Positions 52,101 through 59,192 of a stretch of DNA of 64,000 nt are shown piece by piece (the first letter of the stretch is position 1; every line of letters begins with the position of its first letter). The notes under the pieces are model-generated. The model did no database searches. It worked only from the letters and a program-made list of their open reading frames with translations, and was not told the origin of the DNA. The translations under genes and the position numbers were made by a program. The stretch covers positions 620,001 to 684,000 of the forward strand of contig NZ_CP017146.1 in the NCBI RefSeq assembly GCF_009930795.1. Direction: 5' to 3'. Source of the DNA: Marisediminicola antarctica (GTDB lineage: Bacteria; Actinomycetota; Actinomycetes; Actinomycetales; Microbacteriaceae).

Positions 52101-52532
52101 CAGGTGATCTCCGGAATCCCACTCGGAGTGCCGTCGCTCATCGGCGTGCTGATGCTTGTCGGCATCGTCGTGACGAACGCGATCGTGCTCGTCGACCTCG
52201 TGAACCAATACCGGGAGAGGGGTCTCAGGGTCGGCGACGCCATCATTCAGGGAGCGAGCCGCAGGCTCCGGCCGATCCTGATGACGGCGGTGTCGACGAT
52301 CTTCGCGCTGCTGCCGCTCGCGGTCGGCCTCACCGGAACCGGCGGCTTCATCTCGCAGCCGCTCGCCATTATTGTGATCGGCGGGCTCATCTCGTCGACG
52401 GCGCTGACCCTCGTCGTGCTGCCTGTGCTGTACTACCTCGTCGAGGGCGCGAAGGAGCGACGCGAGGAGAAGCGCCTGGGCCTGGTCGAGGTCGAGTCGG
52501 GCCGCCGTCGCCGCTCGGCGCACGTGGGCTAG
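49116..52532 (+). CDS. RND-superfamily efflux permease (AcrB/HAE1-like)
   Basis: A protein of about 1138 residues with two tandem RND halves. It starts at GTG with GGGAG upstream, giving VHFLSVFSLRNRALIALV as helix 1. Typical features follow: IPSVSFPQLVVVTPYPGA with the porter domain, GALTIAIGRVVDDSIVVIENI in helix 4 (the Asp-Asp proton site), KEVAAAITASTVTTVAVFLP, and in half two VGIVVTNAIVLVDLVNQYR. Between helices 6 and 7, about residues 508-605, is a low-complexity linker of ASPA and TAQPT repeats, encoded by a DNA minisatellite. In a Gram-positive host it would work without an outer-membrane partner; the substrate is unknown. A C-terminal basic RRRRSAHVG tail is duplicated downstream. 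Confidence 0.9.
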   Translation: MHFLSVFSLRNRALIALVTIVVAVFGSISLGLLKQELIPSVSFPQLVVVTPYPGAAPEVVNEDVSTPIETAIQGVPGLEGTTATSNTNFSTVSATFAYGTDIATADQKVTQAINRISSLLPDGIDPQVVTGSIEDLPVIQIAVTSDLSPNELTAQLENSTLNDIQGLEGVREADLLGVSEQRVQITPDAAAVAAAGVDNQAIRDALDANGTLLPAGAITENDQTLTVQTGARLGSADEIGQLPLVGATSTDGSVVTIASVSTVTVADEPVTGISRVNGEPSLTIAVTKTPAGNTVAVSEAVQELIPELEDALANNTQFTVVFDQAPFIEQSIESLATEGALGLLFAVLVILVFLLSVRATLVTAISIPASVLITFIGMYAAGYTLNIITLGALTIAIGRVVDDSIVVIENIKRHLGLGETKLVAISTAVKEVAAAITASTVTTVAVFLPLALVGDITGELFRPFALTVTIALAASLFVALTIVPVLAYWFLRAPQARKHAAPVAEGTDAASAANANAAANTNPGPAASPAASPAASPAASPAVSLAPASAQPTTAQPATAQPTTARPATAQPATAQPTTAQPTTAQPTTAQPTTAQRTTAQLTADELAEKPTRLQRGYLPIIRWTLARPVATMLIALLVLGGTAALIPLLKTNFIGDSGQNTLTVSQSVPLGTSLEAQDEAATKVEQALLDLDGVDVVQLSLGSGNDSIRQAFLGGSNITFSLTTDPEVDQVALQADVRDALAELDDVGEVSLAAAASGFASSDIEINITANGQADLGAASDAVLETVRDLDVTAEATSNLSNAQPYLAVNVDRELAAQAGLSEIAVGAIVAESKLPAAVGSVVIDEKTLSIYITNPDAPTTVQELRDFGIPSARGIIPLSEVATVEQVDGPSSITTVKGIRAATISITPNGDDVGTASAAVQAALTDADLPASADAQIGGVTAQQADAFQQLGLALLVAILIVYVVMVATFKSLRQPLLLLVSIPFAATGAIVLQVISGIPLGVPSLIGVLMLVGIVVTNAIVLVDLVNQYRERGLRVGDAIIQGASRRLRPILMTAVSTIFALLPLAVGLTGTGGFISQPLAIIVIGGLISSTALTLVVLPVLYYLVEGAKERREEKRLGLVEVESGRRRRSAHVG

Positions 52533-52543
52533 GTCTGGATCGC

Positions 52544-52659
52544 AGTGTTCGCGCCTGTTCGTGGCATTCGCGCCCGGTCGGCCGGGCGCGGTTGCTAGGT
52601 GCGGGAGTGTTCGCGCCTGTTCGTGGCATTCGCGCCCGGTCGGCCGGGCGCGGTTGCTA
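52544..52659. repeat. Two 62-bp-period tandem copies, each with a terminator-like hairpin
   Basis: The unit AGTGTTCGCGCCTGTTCG... occurs at 52544 and again at 52606. Each copy carries a hairpin with perfect 9-bp arms CGCGCCCGG/CCGGGCGCG (52569-52590 in the first), probably terminating the RND gene. Confidence 0.8.
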
Positions 52660-52746
52660 CAAATGGGCGCGTTCGCTTGCGTGGTCGCGGGTGCGCACGG
52701 ATGTTGGCGGGGGCGGATGCTGCGGGTGCCATGACTTCGACACCGC

Positions 52747-52909
52747 TATTGTGATCGGCGGGCTCATCTCGTCGACGGCGCTGACCCTCGTCGTGCTGCC
52801 TGTGCTGTACTACCTCGTCGAGGGCGCGAAGGAGCGACGCGAGGAGAAGCGTCTGGGCCTGGTCGAGGTCGAGTCTGGCCGTCGCCGCCGCTCGGTGCAC
52901 CTGGGGTAG
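52747..52909 (+). pseudogene. Duplicated 3' end of the RND permease gene
   Basis: These 163 bp repeat 52370-52532 at a fixed offset of 377 bp, including the stop codon. I count about seven differences. Most are at third positions (CGC to CGT, TCG to TCT), with two conservative changes at the tail (RSAHVG to RSVHLG). The fragment encodes the last 50 or so residues with no start or ribosome-binding site of its own. The synonymous pattern suggests it came from a second, diverged, once-functional copy rather than a recent slip. Confidence 0.85.
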
Positions 52910-52933
52910 AAATCAGTGGATGCTGCTCGGCGG

Positions 52934-53269
52934 CTACTCCGCTGCCCCGGGCTTCAGCCAGAGGGTGTCGTCTTCGACCCGGTCGAGCCGGTCCGCTGCG
53001 ATGTGGTCGTTGCCCGCGAACAGGCCTTTGCGGTCGATGACGACGTAGCCAATCCTCAGCATCCGCTCGGCCTCCTGTGGCGAGACAGTCGAGCGTTCCC
53101 GAAAAGCATCGAGGAGGCCTTCGAGAATCCCCCCGTTGTCGGGGTCGCGCTGTCCGCGGGAGGTGACGGCCTCCTCGTCGCCCATCTTGAAGTTCTCCAC
53201 CTCGCCGACCTCGGTGCCATCGGAGTCGACAACACGCATGCCCGAGGTGACCTGCTGCATGACGTCCAT
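52934..53269 (-). CDS. PRC-barrel/DUF2171-like small protein
   Basis: A 111-residue soluble protein. The N-terminus MQQVTSGMRVVDSDGTEVGEVENFKMGDEEAV (in parts) is a PRC-barrel-like beta module, and a C-terminal strand region reads GYVVIDRKGLFAGNDHIAADRLDRVEDDTLWL. The middle is polar (SRGQRDPDNGGILEGLLDAFRER). Proteins of this kind are often annotated as DUF2171 and appear in stress-related settings, but function is unknown. The ATG shares bases with the stop of a 14-codon upstream frame that has the better ribosome-binding site, so its translation may be coupled. The RND fragment lies just downstream, converging on it. Confidence 0.75.
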   Translation of the reverse strand: MDVMQQVTSGMRVVDSDGTEVGEVENFKMGDEEAVTSRGQRDPDNGGILEGLLDAFRERSTVSPQEAERMLRIGYVVIDRKGLFAGNDHIAADRLDRVEDDTLWLKPGAAE

Positions 53270-53313
53270 CAGAGCTCCCGTACCTCTCGCGTTGGATCAG
53301 TTTGTGCGGCCAT
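53269..53313 (-). CDS. Possible 14-residue leader peptide MAAQTDPTREVREL
   Basis: A short frame starts at ATG 53313 after a strong AGGAGGAACAGCC and stops at TGA 53269-53271, sharing bases with the ATG of the following gene (TGATG). The spacing to the Shine-Dalgarno is good, better than that of the downstream gene. It could be a true leader that couples translation, or simply where ribosomes load before re-initiating. Its sequence resembles nothing I know. Confidence 0.45.
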   Translation of the reverse strand: MAAQTDPTREVREL

Positions 53314-53444
53314 GGCTGTTCCTCCTGTCGGCTGGTCAAGCGTGGTCGTTCCGCTGGGATGCGGCCAACTCTGAAACAAGCGTAGGCACAGCCTCCGCGC
53401 TGGCGAAACCCCGTCGAACGGGTACGCCCGGGCCGGACAAGCCG

Positions 53445-53993
53445 CTACGGCGCAGGCGCCAGCATCCAGAGCACTTCGCAGCCGACCTCCGTCGACGGGT
53501 TGCGCCAAGTGTGCGGCTCCCGCCCGCGCATCGTCATGGCGTCGCCGGCGCCGAGCGAGAGAACCTCGTCGCCGAGGATCAGGTCGAGCGTGCCCGACAC
53601 GACAAAGATGAACTCGATGTCGCAGTCGAGCGCGTATTGGGTCGATCCGCCGCTGCCTTCCGGCTCGACGAACGAGTGGATGACCTCGATGAGGGTCTGG
53701 TCGCCGGGTGTGATCACGTACTCGCGGGCGTCGTGCGCCCCGAAGTTGATGAGGGTGCCCTCGCCGGACCGCACGATCGCCGAGGGCGGGGGCTCGAACA
53801 GGTCGCCGACGCGCAGCCCGACGGCAGCGCAGACGGCCACGAGCGACGCGACCGAGGGTGAGACATGGTCGCGCTCGAGCTTGCTCAGGTAGCCCTGGGT
53901 GAGCCCGGTGACCGACGCGACGGTGCCGAGCGTGAGCCCCTTCGACAGCCGCGCGGCCCGCAGGCGCGCCCCGATCAAAACCTGTTCTGCCAT
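53445..53993 (-). CDS. XRE-type regulator with C-terminal cupin sensor
   Basis: A 182-residue regulator. The N-terminal Cro/CI-type helix-turn-helix reads IGARLRAARLSKGLTLGTVASVTGLTQGYLSKLERDHVSPSVASL (residues 7-51, in parts). A C-terminal RmlC-like cupin follows (IEFIFVVSGTLDLILGDEVLSLGAGDAMTMRGREPHTWRNPS, in parts) with the Gly and His residues of that fold. This XRE-cupin layout is common for regulators of catabolic and transport genes, where the cupin senses a small molecule. I chose ATG 53993 because upstream codons are Arg/Ser-rich shadow sequence. It is 25 bp behind the cyclase gene on the same strand, so cyclase and regulator probably share a promoter at 54688-54753. Confidence 0.9.
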   Translation of the reverse strand: MAEQVLIGARLRAARLSKGLTLGTVASVTGLTQGYLSKLERDHVSPSVASLVAVCAAVGLRVGDLFEPPPSAIVRSGEGTLINFGAHDAREYVITPGDQTLIEVIHSFVEPEGSGGSTQYALDCDIEFIFVVSGTLDLILGDEVLSLGAGDAMTMRGREPHTWRNPSTEVGCEVLWMLAPAP

Positions 53994-54018
53994 CACTCGT
54001 CCGTTTCTTGCCCCGGTG

Positions 54019-54687
54019 TTACTCCCCGAACTGTATTGCAACAGCCCGCACCGGCGCGCCGTCTGCCGCTTCGAGGGCGATCGGCAGCAGCGAGATCTGC
54101 GGCTGCGCGAAATCGATGGCCGTGAGCCCGGTGAGGTTCTCGCAGATGATGCCGCCAGCGTCGGCGATGAGGTGGTGCACGGGGAACCCGATTCCCGGAT
54201 GCTCAGAGTCGGGCGTCTCGTCGATATTGATCGCATCGATGCCGAAGGTGCGCACCCCGCGCGCGAGCAGCTCACGGCAGGCGCCGGCGTCGAGGTAGGG
54301 GTTGTCGAAGTAGGCGGCGGTGCCGTAATGCCGGCTCCAGCCGGTGTGCAGCAGCACGATGCATCCGGGCTCGATCGAGTCGGCTACGGGCTCGACATGC
54401 GCCCAGGTGATCACACCGCGCGGGCCGAGGTCGGTCGCGTCGACGATGACGCCGCGGCCGACGAACCGCTCGAGCGGCACCTCGTCGATCCTCTCGGTCG
54501 ACTCGTCGAAGTGGTACGGGGCGTCGACGTGGGTGCCTGTCTGCGAGCCCATCTCCACGCTGAGCAGGTTGAAGCCGTCGCGCTCGACGGTGCTGTGCGG
54601 GGTCAGCCGGGGCTCCGGGTCGCCCGGGTACACCTGCGTTCCGGCGCCGACGACGACAGACAGATCCACGACCTTGATTATCCTCAT
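54019..54687 (-). CDS. Cyclase-family metal hydrolase (kynurenine formamidase-like)
   Basis: A 222-residue protein of the PF04199 cyclase fold. The metal motif reads GSQTGTHVDAPYHF (near 46-59), with a further His/Asp pair in DLGPRGVITWAHVEP and a catalytic-side GIDAINIDETPDSEHPGIGFPVHHLI. The family includes kynurenine formamidase and isatin hydrolase, which open amides with Zn or Mn. Which amide is used here is not known. The start MRIIKVVDLSVVVGAG matches the family, unlike the very long upstream frame. It diverges from the NCS1 permease across a 66-bp gap. Regulator, permease, ureohydrolase and this hydrolase appear to form one locus. Confidence 0.87.
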   Translation of the reverse strand: MRIIKVVDLSVVVGAGTQVYPGDPEPRLTPHSTVERDGFNLLSVEMGSQTGTHVDAPYHFDESTERIDEVPLERFVGRGVIVDATDLGPRGVITWAHVEPVADSIEPGCIVLLHTGWSRHYGTAAYFDNPYLDAGACRELLARGVRTFGIDAINIDETPDSEHPGIGFPVHHLIADAGGIICENLTGLTAIDFAQPQISLLPIALEAADGAPVRAVAIQFGE

Positions 54688-54699
54688 GAGAAAACAATA

Positions 54700-54729
54700 T
54701 TGCCTAACTGGCAACTTCGGCCCTACTAT
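54700..54729. promoter_or_regulatory. Divergent promoter with operator-like palindrome
   Basis: TTGCC (54700-54704) and GGCAA (54710-54714) form a palindrome, next to CAATATTG (54695-54702). TTGCCT followed 18 bp later by TACTAT (54724-54729) makes a plausible -35/-10 pair for the NCS1 permease, 24 bp before its ATG. The palindrome covers the -35, as expected for repression by the XRE-type regulator. Confidence 0.55.
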
Positions 54730-54753
54730 TTCACCCAAGAGAAGAGGCCATCC

Positions 54754-56334
54754 ATGACCCAGCACGGCAACGACGCCACTGTGACCCTCAACCCGCGCCC
54801 CAAGGCGACCGAGGTCGAGCTGCACGGCATCAACACGATCCCCGACGCCGACCGCACCTCGCGGCCATTCGACTTGTTCCGCATCCAGTTCGGCGGCGCG
54901 AACACGTTCGCCACCGTGCTGCTCGGCACCTTCTCGATCGCCCTGGGCCTGTCGTTCTGGGAGGCCGTGCTCGCCACGGTCGCCGGCGTGCTGCTCGGTG
55001 CGGTCATCCTCATGCCGATGGGCCTGTTCGGGCCAAAGACGGGCACGAACAACGCCGTCTCCTCCGGCGCCCACTTCGGTGTGCGCGGCCGGGTCGTCGG
55101 CTCGTTCCTCTCCCTGCTCACCGCGATCGCGTTCTACTCGATCTCGGTCTGGGTCAGCGGCGACGCGATCGTCGGCGCGCTCACCCGCCTGGCCGGCGTC
55201 GAGGACTCGATCGGCCTGCGAACGGTGATCTACGCGATCATCGGCGCGATCGTCATCATCGTGGTGGTCTACGGGTACCAGTTCATGCTGCTCGTGAACA
55301 AGACCGCGGTCATCGCCAACACCCTGCTCTTCCTGCTCGCGCTCGTTGCGTTCGCGACCACGTTCGACCCGAGCTACAACCCGGGGCCGGATGCCTACGC
55401 CCTCGGCTCCTTCTGGCCGACGTTCGTGCTCGCCGCGCTCATCGCGATGAGCAACCCGATCTCGTTCGGTGCGTTCCTCGGCGACTGGTCGCGCTACATC
55501 CCGAAGAGCACGCCGCCGCGCAAACTGTTCGCCGCGACCCTGCTCGGGCAGCTCGCTACTCTCGTGCCGTTCCTGTTCGGCGTCGCCACGGCCACGATCG
55601 TGGCGGGCGAGGTCGACTACGTCGTCGCCCTCATCCAAGCGTCCCCGCCCTGGTACGCGGTCGTGCTGATCTTCGTCGCCTTCATCGGCGGGCTCTCGAC
55701 CGGCTCGACGTCGCTCTACGGCACCGGCCTCGACTTCTCGTCGGTATTCCCGCGATTCAGCCGGGTACAGGCGACCATCGCGATCGGCTCACTCGCCTTC
55801 GTCTTCATCCTCGTCGGCCGCCTCGCCTTCGACCTGCTCGGCGCGGTCAACGCCTTCGTCGGCGCCATCATCGTGACGACGACCCCGTGGATGATCATCA
55901 TGGCGATCGGCTACTTCGTGCACCGCGGCGAGTACGATGCCCGCATGCTTCAGGTCTTCAACCGCGGCGAAACCGGCGGAAAGTACTGGTACAACGGCGG
56001 CGTCAACTGGCGCGGCATGGTCGCCTGGATCGCCGCGGCGACGCTCGGACTGCTGTTCGCCTACTTCCCGCCCGTGATCTCCGGACCATTCGCGAACGCC
56101 GCGGGCGGCGTCGACCTCAGCCTCATCGTCGCGATCGGCACGGCGGCGGTGGTCTACATCGGGGCGCTTCTGATCTTCCCCGAGCCGTCCTACTCGTTCG
56201 GCCCGAGCGGCCCGCGGGTCGTGCGCTCCATTCCCGGCACCGAGCGGGAGGTCGTGCTCGACCATGCCTCGCAGGCTGCCCGCGCCCAGGTGCGCGCCGA
56301 CGCCCGTGCCGACGCCAGCTCCCCCCGTGGCTGA
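54754..56334 (+). CDS. NCS1-family permease (cytosine/purine/allantoin type)
   Basis: A 526-residue secondary transporter with about 12 hydrophobic helices. NCS1 marks include [21 protein letters not shown] near the start, [21 protein letters not shown], an extended helix with [13 protein letters not shown], and [32 protein letters not shown] follows. The family brings in nucleobases, hydantoins, allantoin or related compounds with Na+ or H+. The start ATG 54754 follows AAGAGAAGAGGCC. Its stop overlaps the next gene by eight bases, tying it to the ureohydrolase. That pairing suggests a nitrogen-rich substrate rather than simple nucleobases. Confidence 0.92.
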   Translation: MTQHGNDATVTLNPRPKATEVELHGINTIPDADRTSRPFDLFRIQFGGANTFATVLLGTFSIALGLSFWEAVLATVAGVLLGAVILMPMGLFGPKTGTNNAVSSGAHFGVRGRVVGSFLSLLTAIAFYSISVWVSGDAIVGALTRLAGVEDSIGLRTVIYAIIGAIVIIVVVYGYQFMLLVNKTAVIANTLLFLLALVAFATTFDPSYNPGPDAYALGSFWPTFVLAALIAMSNPISFGAFLGDWSRYIPKSTPPRKLFAATLLGQLATLVPFLFGVATATIVAGEVDYVVALIQASPPWYAVVLIFVAFIGGLSTGSTSLYGTGLDFSSVFPRFSRVQATIAIGSLAFVFILVGRLAFDLLGAVNAFVGAIIVTTTPWMIIMAIGYFVHRGEYDARMLQVFNRGETGGKYWYNGGVNWRGMVAWIAAATLGLLFAYFPPVISGPFANAAGGVDLSLIVAIGTAAVVYIGALLIFPEPSYSFGPSGPRVVRSIPGTEREVVLDHASQAARAQVRADARADASSPRG

Positions 56335-57379
56335 CGCGACCGCGGACGAGCTGCGGGACGAGCGGCCGGACCACCCCCCAGCGCAGCGGCCGATCCCGCG
56401 CCTGACCACGGGCGGCAAGCTCGGCCAGGTCGACGCGACGATCGTGCCCCGTTTCGGGGGCGCGCCGACCTTTGCGCGACTGCCGCGCATCGACGAGGTC
56501 GAGGCGGCGGATGTCGTCGTGGTCGGCGTTCCCTTCGACTCCGGGGTGAGCTACCGCCCGGGCGCGCGCTTCGGCCCGAGCCACATCCGCGAGTCGTCCA
56601 GGCTGCTGCGACCGTACAACCCCGCGCAAGACGTGCAGCCGTTCGCGCTGCTGCAGGTGGCGGATGCCGGCGACATCGCCGCGAACCCGTTCGACATCGC
56701 CGAGGCGCTCATGCAGATCGAGGAGGCCGCAGCGGTTCACCTGCAGGCCGGGTCGCGGCTCGTCGTGCTCGGCGGCGACCACACGATCGCGCTGCCGCTG
56801 CTGCGGGCCACGGCCGAGGTGCACGGGCCGCTCGCGGTCATCCACTTCGACGCGCACCTCGACACCTGGGACACCTACTTCGGCGCCGACTACACCCACG
56901 GCACCCCGTTTCGCCGGGCCGCCGAGGAGGGGCTGCTCGCCCCGGACTCGTGCATGCACCTCGGCATCCGCGGTCCGCTCTATTCCGCCGACGACCTCAC
57001 CGAAGACGGCGACCTCGGTTTTCAGATCGCGCACGCCACCGAGATGGACAGCATCGGCGTCGCGGGAATGATCGAGCGGATGCTGGCGCGCGTCGGCGAC
57101 CGCCCGGTCTACGTGTCGGTCGACATCGACGTGCTCGACCCCGCGTTCGCACCGGGCACGGGAACCCCCGAGGCAGGCGGCTTCACGAGCCGCGAGCTGC
57201 TCGCGATTCTGCGCGCCCTGTCGTCGACAAACCTCGTCGGGGCCGATATCGTCGAGGTCGCACCCGCCTACGATCATGCACAGATCACCGGGATCGCGGC
57301 GGCGCACGTGGTCTACGAGCTCATCTCGAGCATGGCCATCCAGACACAGAGGCTCAAGGCGCAGGAGGGATCGGCATGA
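56327..57379 (+). CDS. Ureohydrolase family protein (agmatinase/guanidino-hydrolase type)
   Basis: A 350-residue protein of the arginase/agmatinase fold. Mn-binding motifs are all present: GGDHTIALP (near 148-156), [12 protein letters not shown] with the Asp and His ligands (near 172), and [22 protein letters not shown] with the Asp pair (near 265). The reaction should be release of urea from a guanidino group. Agmatine is the default guess, but guanidinobutyrate, guanidinopropionate or guanidine are equally possible from sequence. The first 30 residues are an acidic, Pro-rich extension. GTG 56327 overlaps the permease stop; a longer frame has only Pro/Arg-rich codons. Next is an NTF2-like gene with an ATGA overlap. 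Confidence 0.9.
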   Translation: MADATADELRDERPDHPPAQRPIPRLTTGGKLGQVDATIVPRFGGAPTFARLPRIDEVEAADVVVVGVPFDSGVSYRPGARFGPSHIRESSRLLRPYNPAQDVQPFALLQVADAGDIAANPFDIAEALMQIEEAAAVHLQAGSRLVVLGGDHTIALPLLRATAEVHGPLAVIHFDAHLDTWDTYFGADYTHGTPFRRAAEEGLLAPDSCMHLGIRGPLYSADDLTEDGDLGFQIAHATEMDSIGVAGMIERMLARVGDRPVYVSVDIDVLDPAFAPGTGTPEAGGFTSRELLAILRALSSTNLVGADIVEVAPAYDHAQITGIAAAHVVYELISSMAIQTQRLKAQEGSA

Positions 57380-57765
57380 CGGTCAAGGACGACGAGATTC
57401 TCGCAGCGGCGGCACAGATCGTTGCGGCGTTCGGTTCACACGACCCGCTGCGCTACTTCGACGGCTTCGCCATGGACGCCTCGTTCATCTTCTACTCGAC
57501 GCCCGAACGGCTCGAGTCGAGGGCGGCCTACGAGACGCTGTGGGCGAAGTGGGAGACCGAGAACTTATTCCGTGTGCTCGGCTGCATCTCAACGAACCAC
57601 CACGTGCAGACAGGCGACGGCTTTGGCATTTTCACCCACGACGTCGAGACTATGGTCGAGATGGACGGCCTCGTCGACACGATGCTCGAGCGGGAGACGA
57701 TCGTGTTCGAGAAGCGCGGAACGCGCTGGCTCGCGGTGCACGAGCACCTGTCGCCGCGCCCCTGA
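57376..57765 (+). CDS. NTF2-like (SnoaL-type) small protein
   Basis: A 129-residue protein with the cone-shaped NTF2 fold pattern: helix [19 protein letters not shown], strand [22 protein letters not shown], and strands [34 protein letters not shown], quoted in parts. Such proteins may be enzymes, ligand binders or scaffolds. It starts inside the ureohydrolase stop (ATGA), so it is a fixed part of that operon and could bind the same compound or a product. I do not recognise a catalytic set beyond the buried His and Asp. No terminator follows; palindromic repeats begin 7 bp after the stop. Confidence 0.82.
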   Translation: MTVKDDEILAAAAQIVAAFGSHDPLRYFDGFAMDASFIFYSTPERLESRAAYETLWAKWETENLFRVLGCISTNHHVQTGDGFGIFTHDVETMVEMDGLVDTMLERETIVFEKRGTRWLAVHEHLSPRP

Positions 57766-57771
57766 TCCGCG

Positions 57772-58180
57772 GGCTCGGCGGCGCAGGCGAGCTTCGGGCT
57801 AGCACGCGCGCCTGCGTGCGCCTGCGTGGCCTACGTGCGCCTGCACGCGCCTGCGTGGCCTGCGTGGCCTACGTGCGCGAGAGTACGTGTTTCGGCTCTT
57901 GGCCGGCATGGGGAGGCGCCGTTTCGCGTACTCTCAGCGCCGATGGCTGGAGTAGCCGCGCCCTTGAGCCGCGAGTTCGGCGGCACAGGCGAGCTGTGGG
58001 CCAGCACGCGCCTCCGCGGGCGCCAGAGTACGTACTTCGGCTCTTCCCCGGCATGGGGAGGCGCCGTTTCGCGTACTCTCAGCGCTGATGGCTGGAGCAG
58101 CCGCGCCCTTGAGCCCCGAGTTCGGCGGCACATGCGAGCTGTGGGCCAGCACGCGCCGAGCGCCGAAGGTTGAAATAGCC
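57772..58180. repeat. 145-bp direct repeats with internal palindromes
   Basis: A unit of about 145 bp is present in two good copies plus partial copies at both ends. Each good copy holds an inverted repeat AGAGTACG...CGTACTCT (57880-57934 and 58025-58079), with a GGCATGGGGAGGCGCC centre. The following segment, GCGAGTTCGGCGGCACAGG, is shared too. The first partial copy starts near 57772 and contains GGCCTACGTGCGCCTGC repeats. There is no gene; it separates the NTF2-like gene from ldh. Confidence 0.85.
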
Positions 58181-58235
58181 GCGACCCTGACGAGTGGACT
58201 GAGTCCAATAGGCCCGGTGCTGACAAGATGAGCAC

Positions 58236-59192
58236 ATGACAGCCTCCGGAAACACGAAGCTCGCCGTGATCGGCGCCGGCAGCGTCGGCACCTCGCTCGC
58301 CTATGCCGCCCTTATCCGTAACTCGGCCCGCGAGGTCGTGCTGTACGACGTCAACGCGGCTAAGGCCGAGGCCGAGGTGCTCGACCTCGCCCATGGCACC
58401 CCGTTCACCGGCACCTCCCGCATCAGCGGCGGGGGAGACATCGACGTCGTAGCGGATGCCGACATGATCGTCATTACGGCGGGCGCGAAGCAGAATCCGG
58501 GCCAGACCCGGCTCGACCTCGCCGCAACCAACGCCGGAATTCTCGAGCAGCTCATGCCGCAGCTGCTCGAGCGCGCGCCGCACGCGGTCTACCTTCTCGT
58601 GACGAACCCGTGCGACGTGCTCACGGTCGTCGCGCAGCAGATCGCGCAGTTGCCCGCCGGCCGGGTCTTCTCCTCCGGCACTCTGCTCGACTCCGCGAGG
58701 CTCCGCTGGCTCATCGCCGAGCGGGCCTGCATCGCTGCCCGGAGCGTCCACGCGCACATCGTCGGCGAGCACGGCGACACCGAGTTCCCGCTCTGGTCGG
58801 GCGCCCGCATCGGCCCGACGCCGATCCGCGAGTGGACCGACACCGACGGCGAGCTGGTCTTCCCGCCGAACGTGCTCGACCAGATCCGGCACGACGTGGT
58901 GCACGCCGCGGACCGGGTCATCGCCGGCAAGGGCGCCACCAACTATGCGATCGGGCTGTCGGGCGCGCGCATCGTGGAGGCGGTGCTGCGCGGCGAGCGC
59001 GCGGTCATGCAGGTCAGCTCGGTGTTGGAGGGCTATCGCGGCATCGATGGGGTTGCGCTCAGTGTGCCGTCGATCGTCGGCTCGGGCGGCGTCGAGCGGG
59101 TGCTCGATGTGCCGATGGATGCTGTGGAGCTCGGCCAGCTGCAGGCCTCCGCCGAGGCACTGCGGGCGTCAGCGGTGTCGATCGGGCACTAG
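58236..59192 (+). CDS. ldh: L-lactate dehydrogenase
   Basis: A 318-residue NAD-dependent enzyme interconverting pyruvate and L-lactate. The NAD fold is KLAVIGAGSVGTSLAYA (near 8-24). The substrate loop AGAKQNPGQTRLDL has Gln at the position that separates lactate from malate dehydrogenases, plus the conserved Arg. The Asn/Asp catalytic segment is VTNPCDVLTVV and the catalytic His lies in VGEHGDTEFPLW. ATG 58236 follows GATGAGCAC with only a weak ribosome-binding site. It converges on fcl with a four-base overlap of stop codons. Fructose-bisphosphate activation is common in the family but not visible here. Confidence 0.93.
   Translation: MTASGNTKLAVIGAGSVGTSLAYAALIRNSAREVVLYDVNAAKAEAEVLDLAHGTPFTGTSRISGGGDIDVVADADMIVITAGAKQNPGQTRLDLAATNAGILEQLMPQLLERAPHAVYLLVTNPCDVLTVVAQQIAQLPAGRVFSSGTLLDSARLRWLIAERACIAARSVHAHIVGEHGDTEFPLWSGARIGPTPIREWTDTDGELVFPPNVLDQIRHDVVHAADRVIAGKGATNYAIGLSGARIVEAVLRGERAVMQVSSVLEGYRGIDGVALSVPSIVGSGGVERVLDVPMDAVELGQLQASAEALRASAVSIGH

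Noticed and set aside
52241-52256. Another R1 end (ATCATTCAGGGAG) inside the RND gene
   Set aside because: It matches only about eleven bases, lies in conserved coding sequence and has no inverted partner.
54688-55638. A 539-residue version of the cyclase-family protein
   Set aside because: The extra part is antisense to the NCS1 permease and has shadow composition; the family start MRIIKVVDLS is at 54687.
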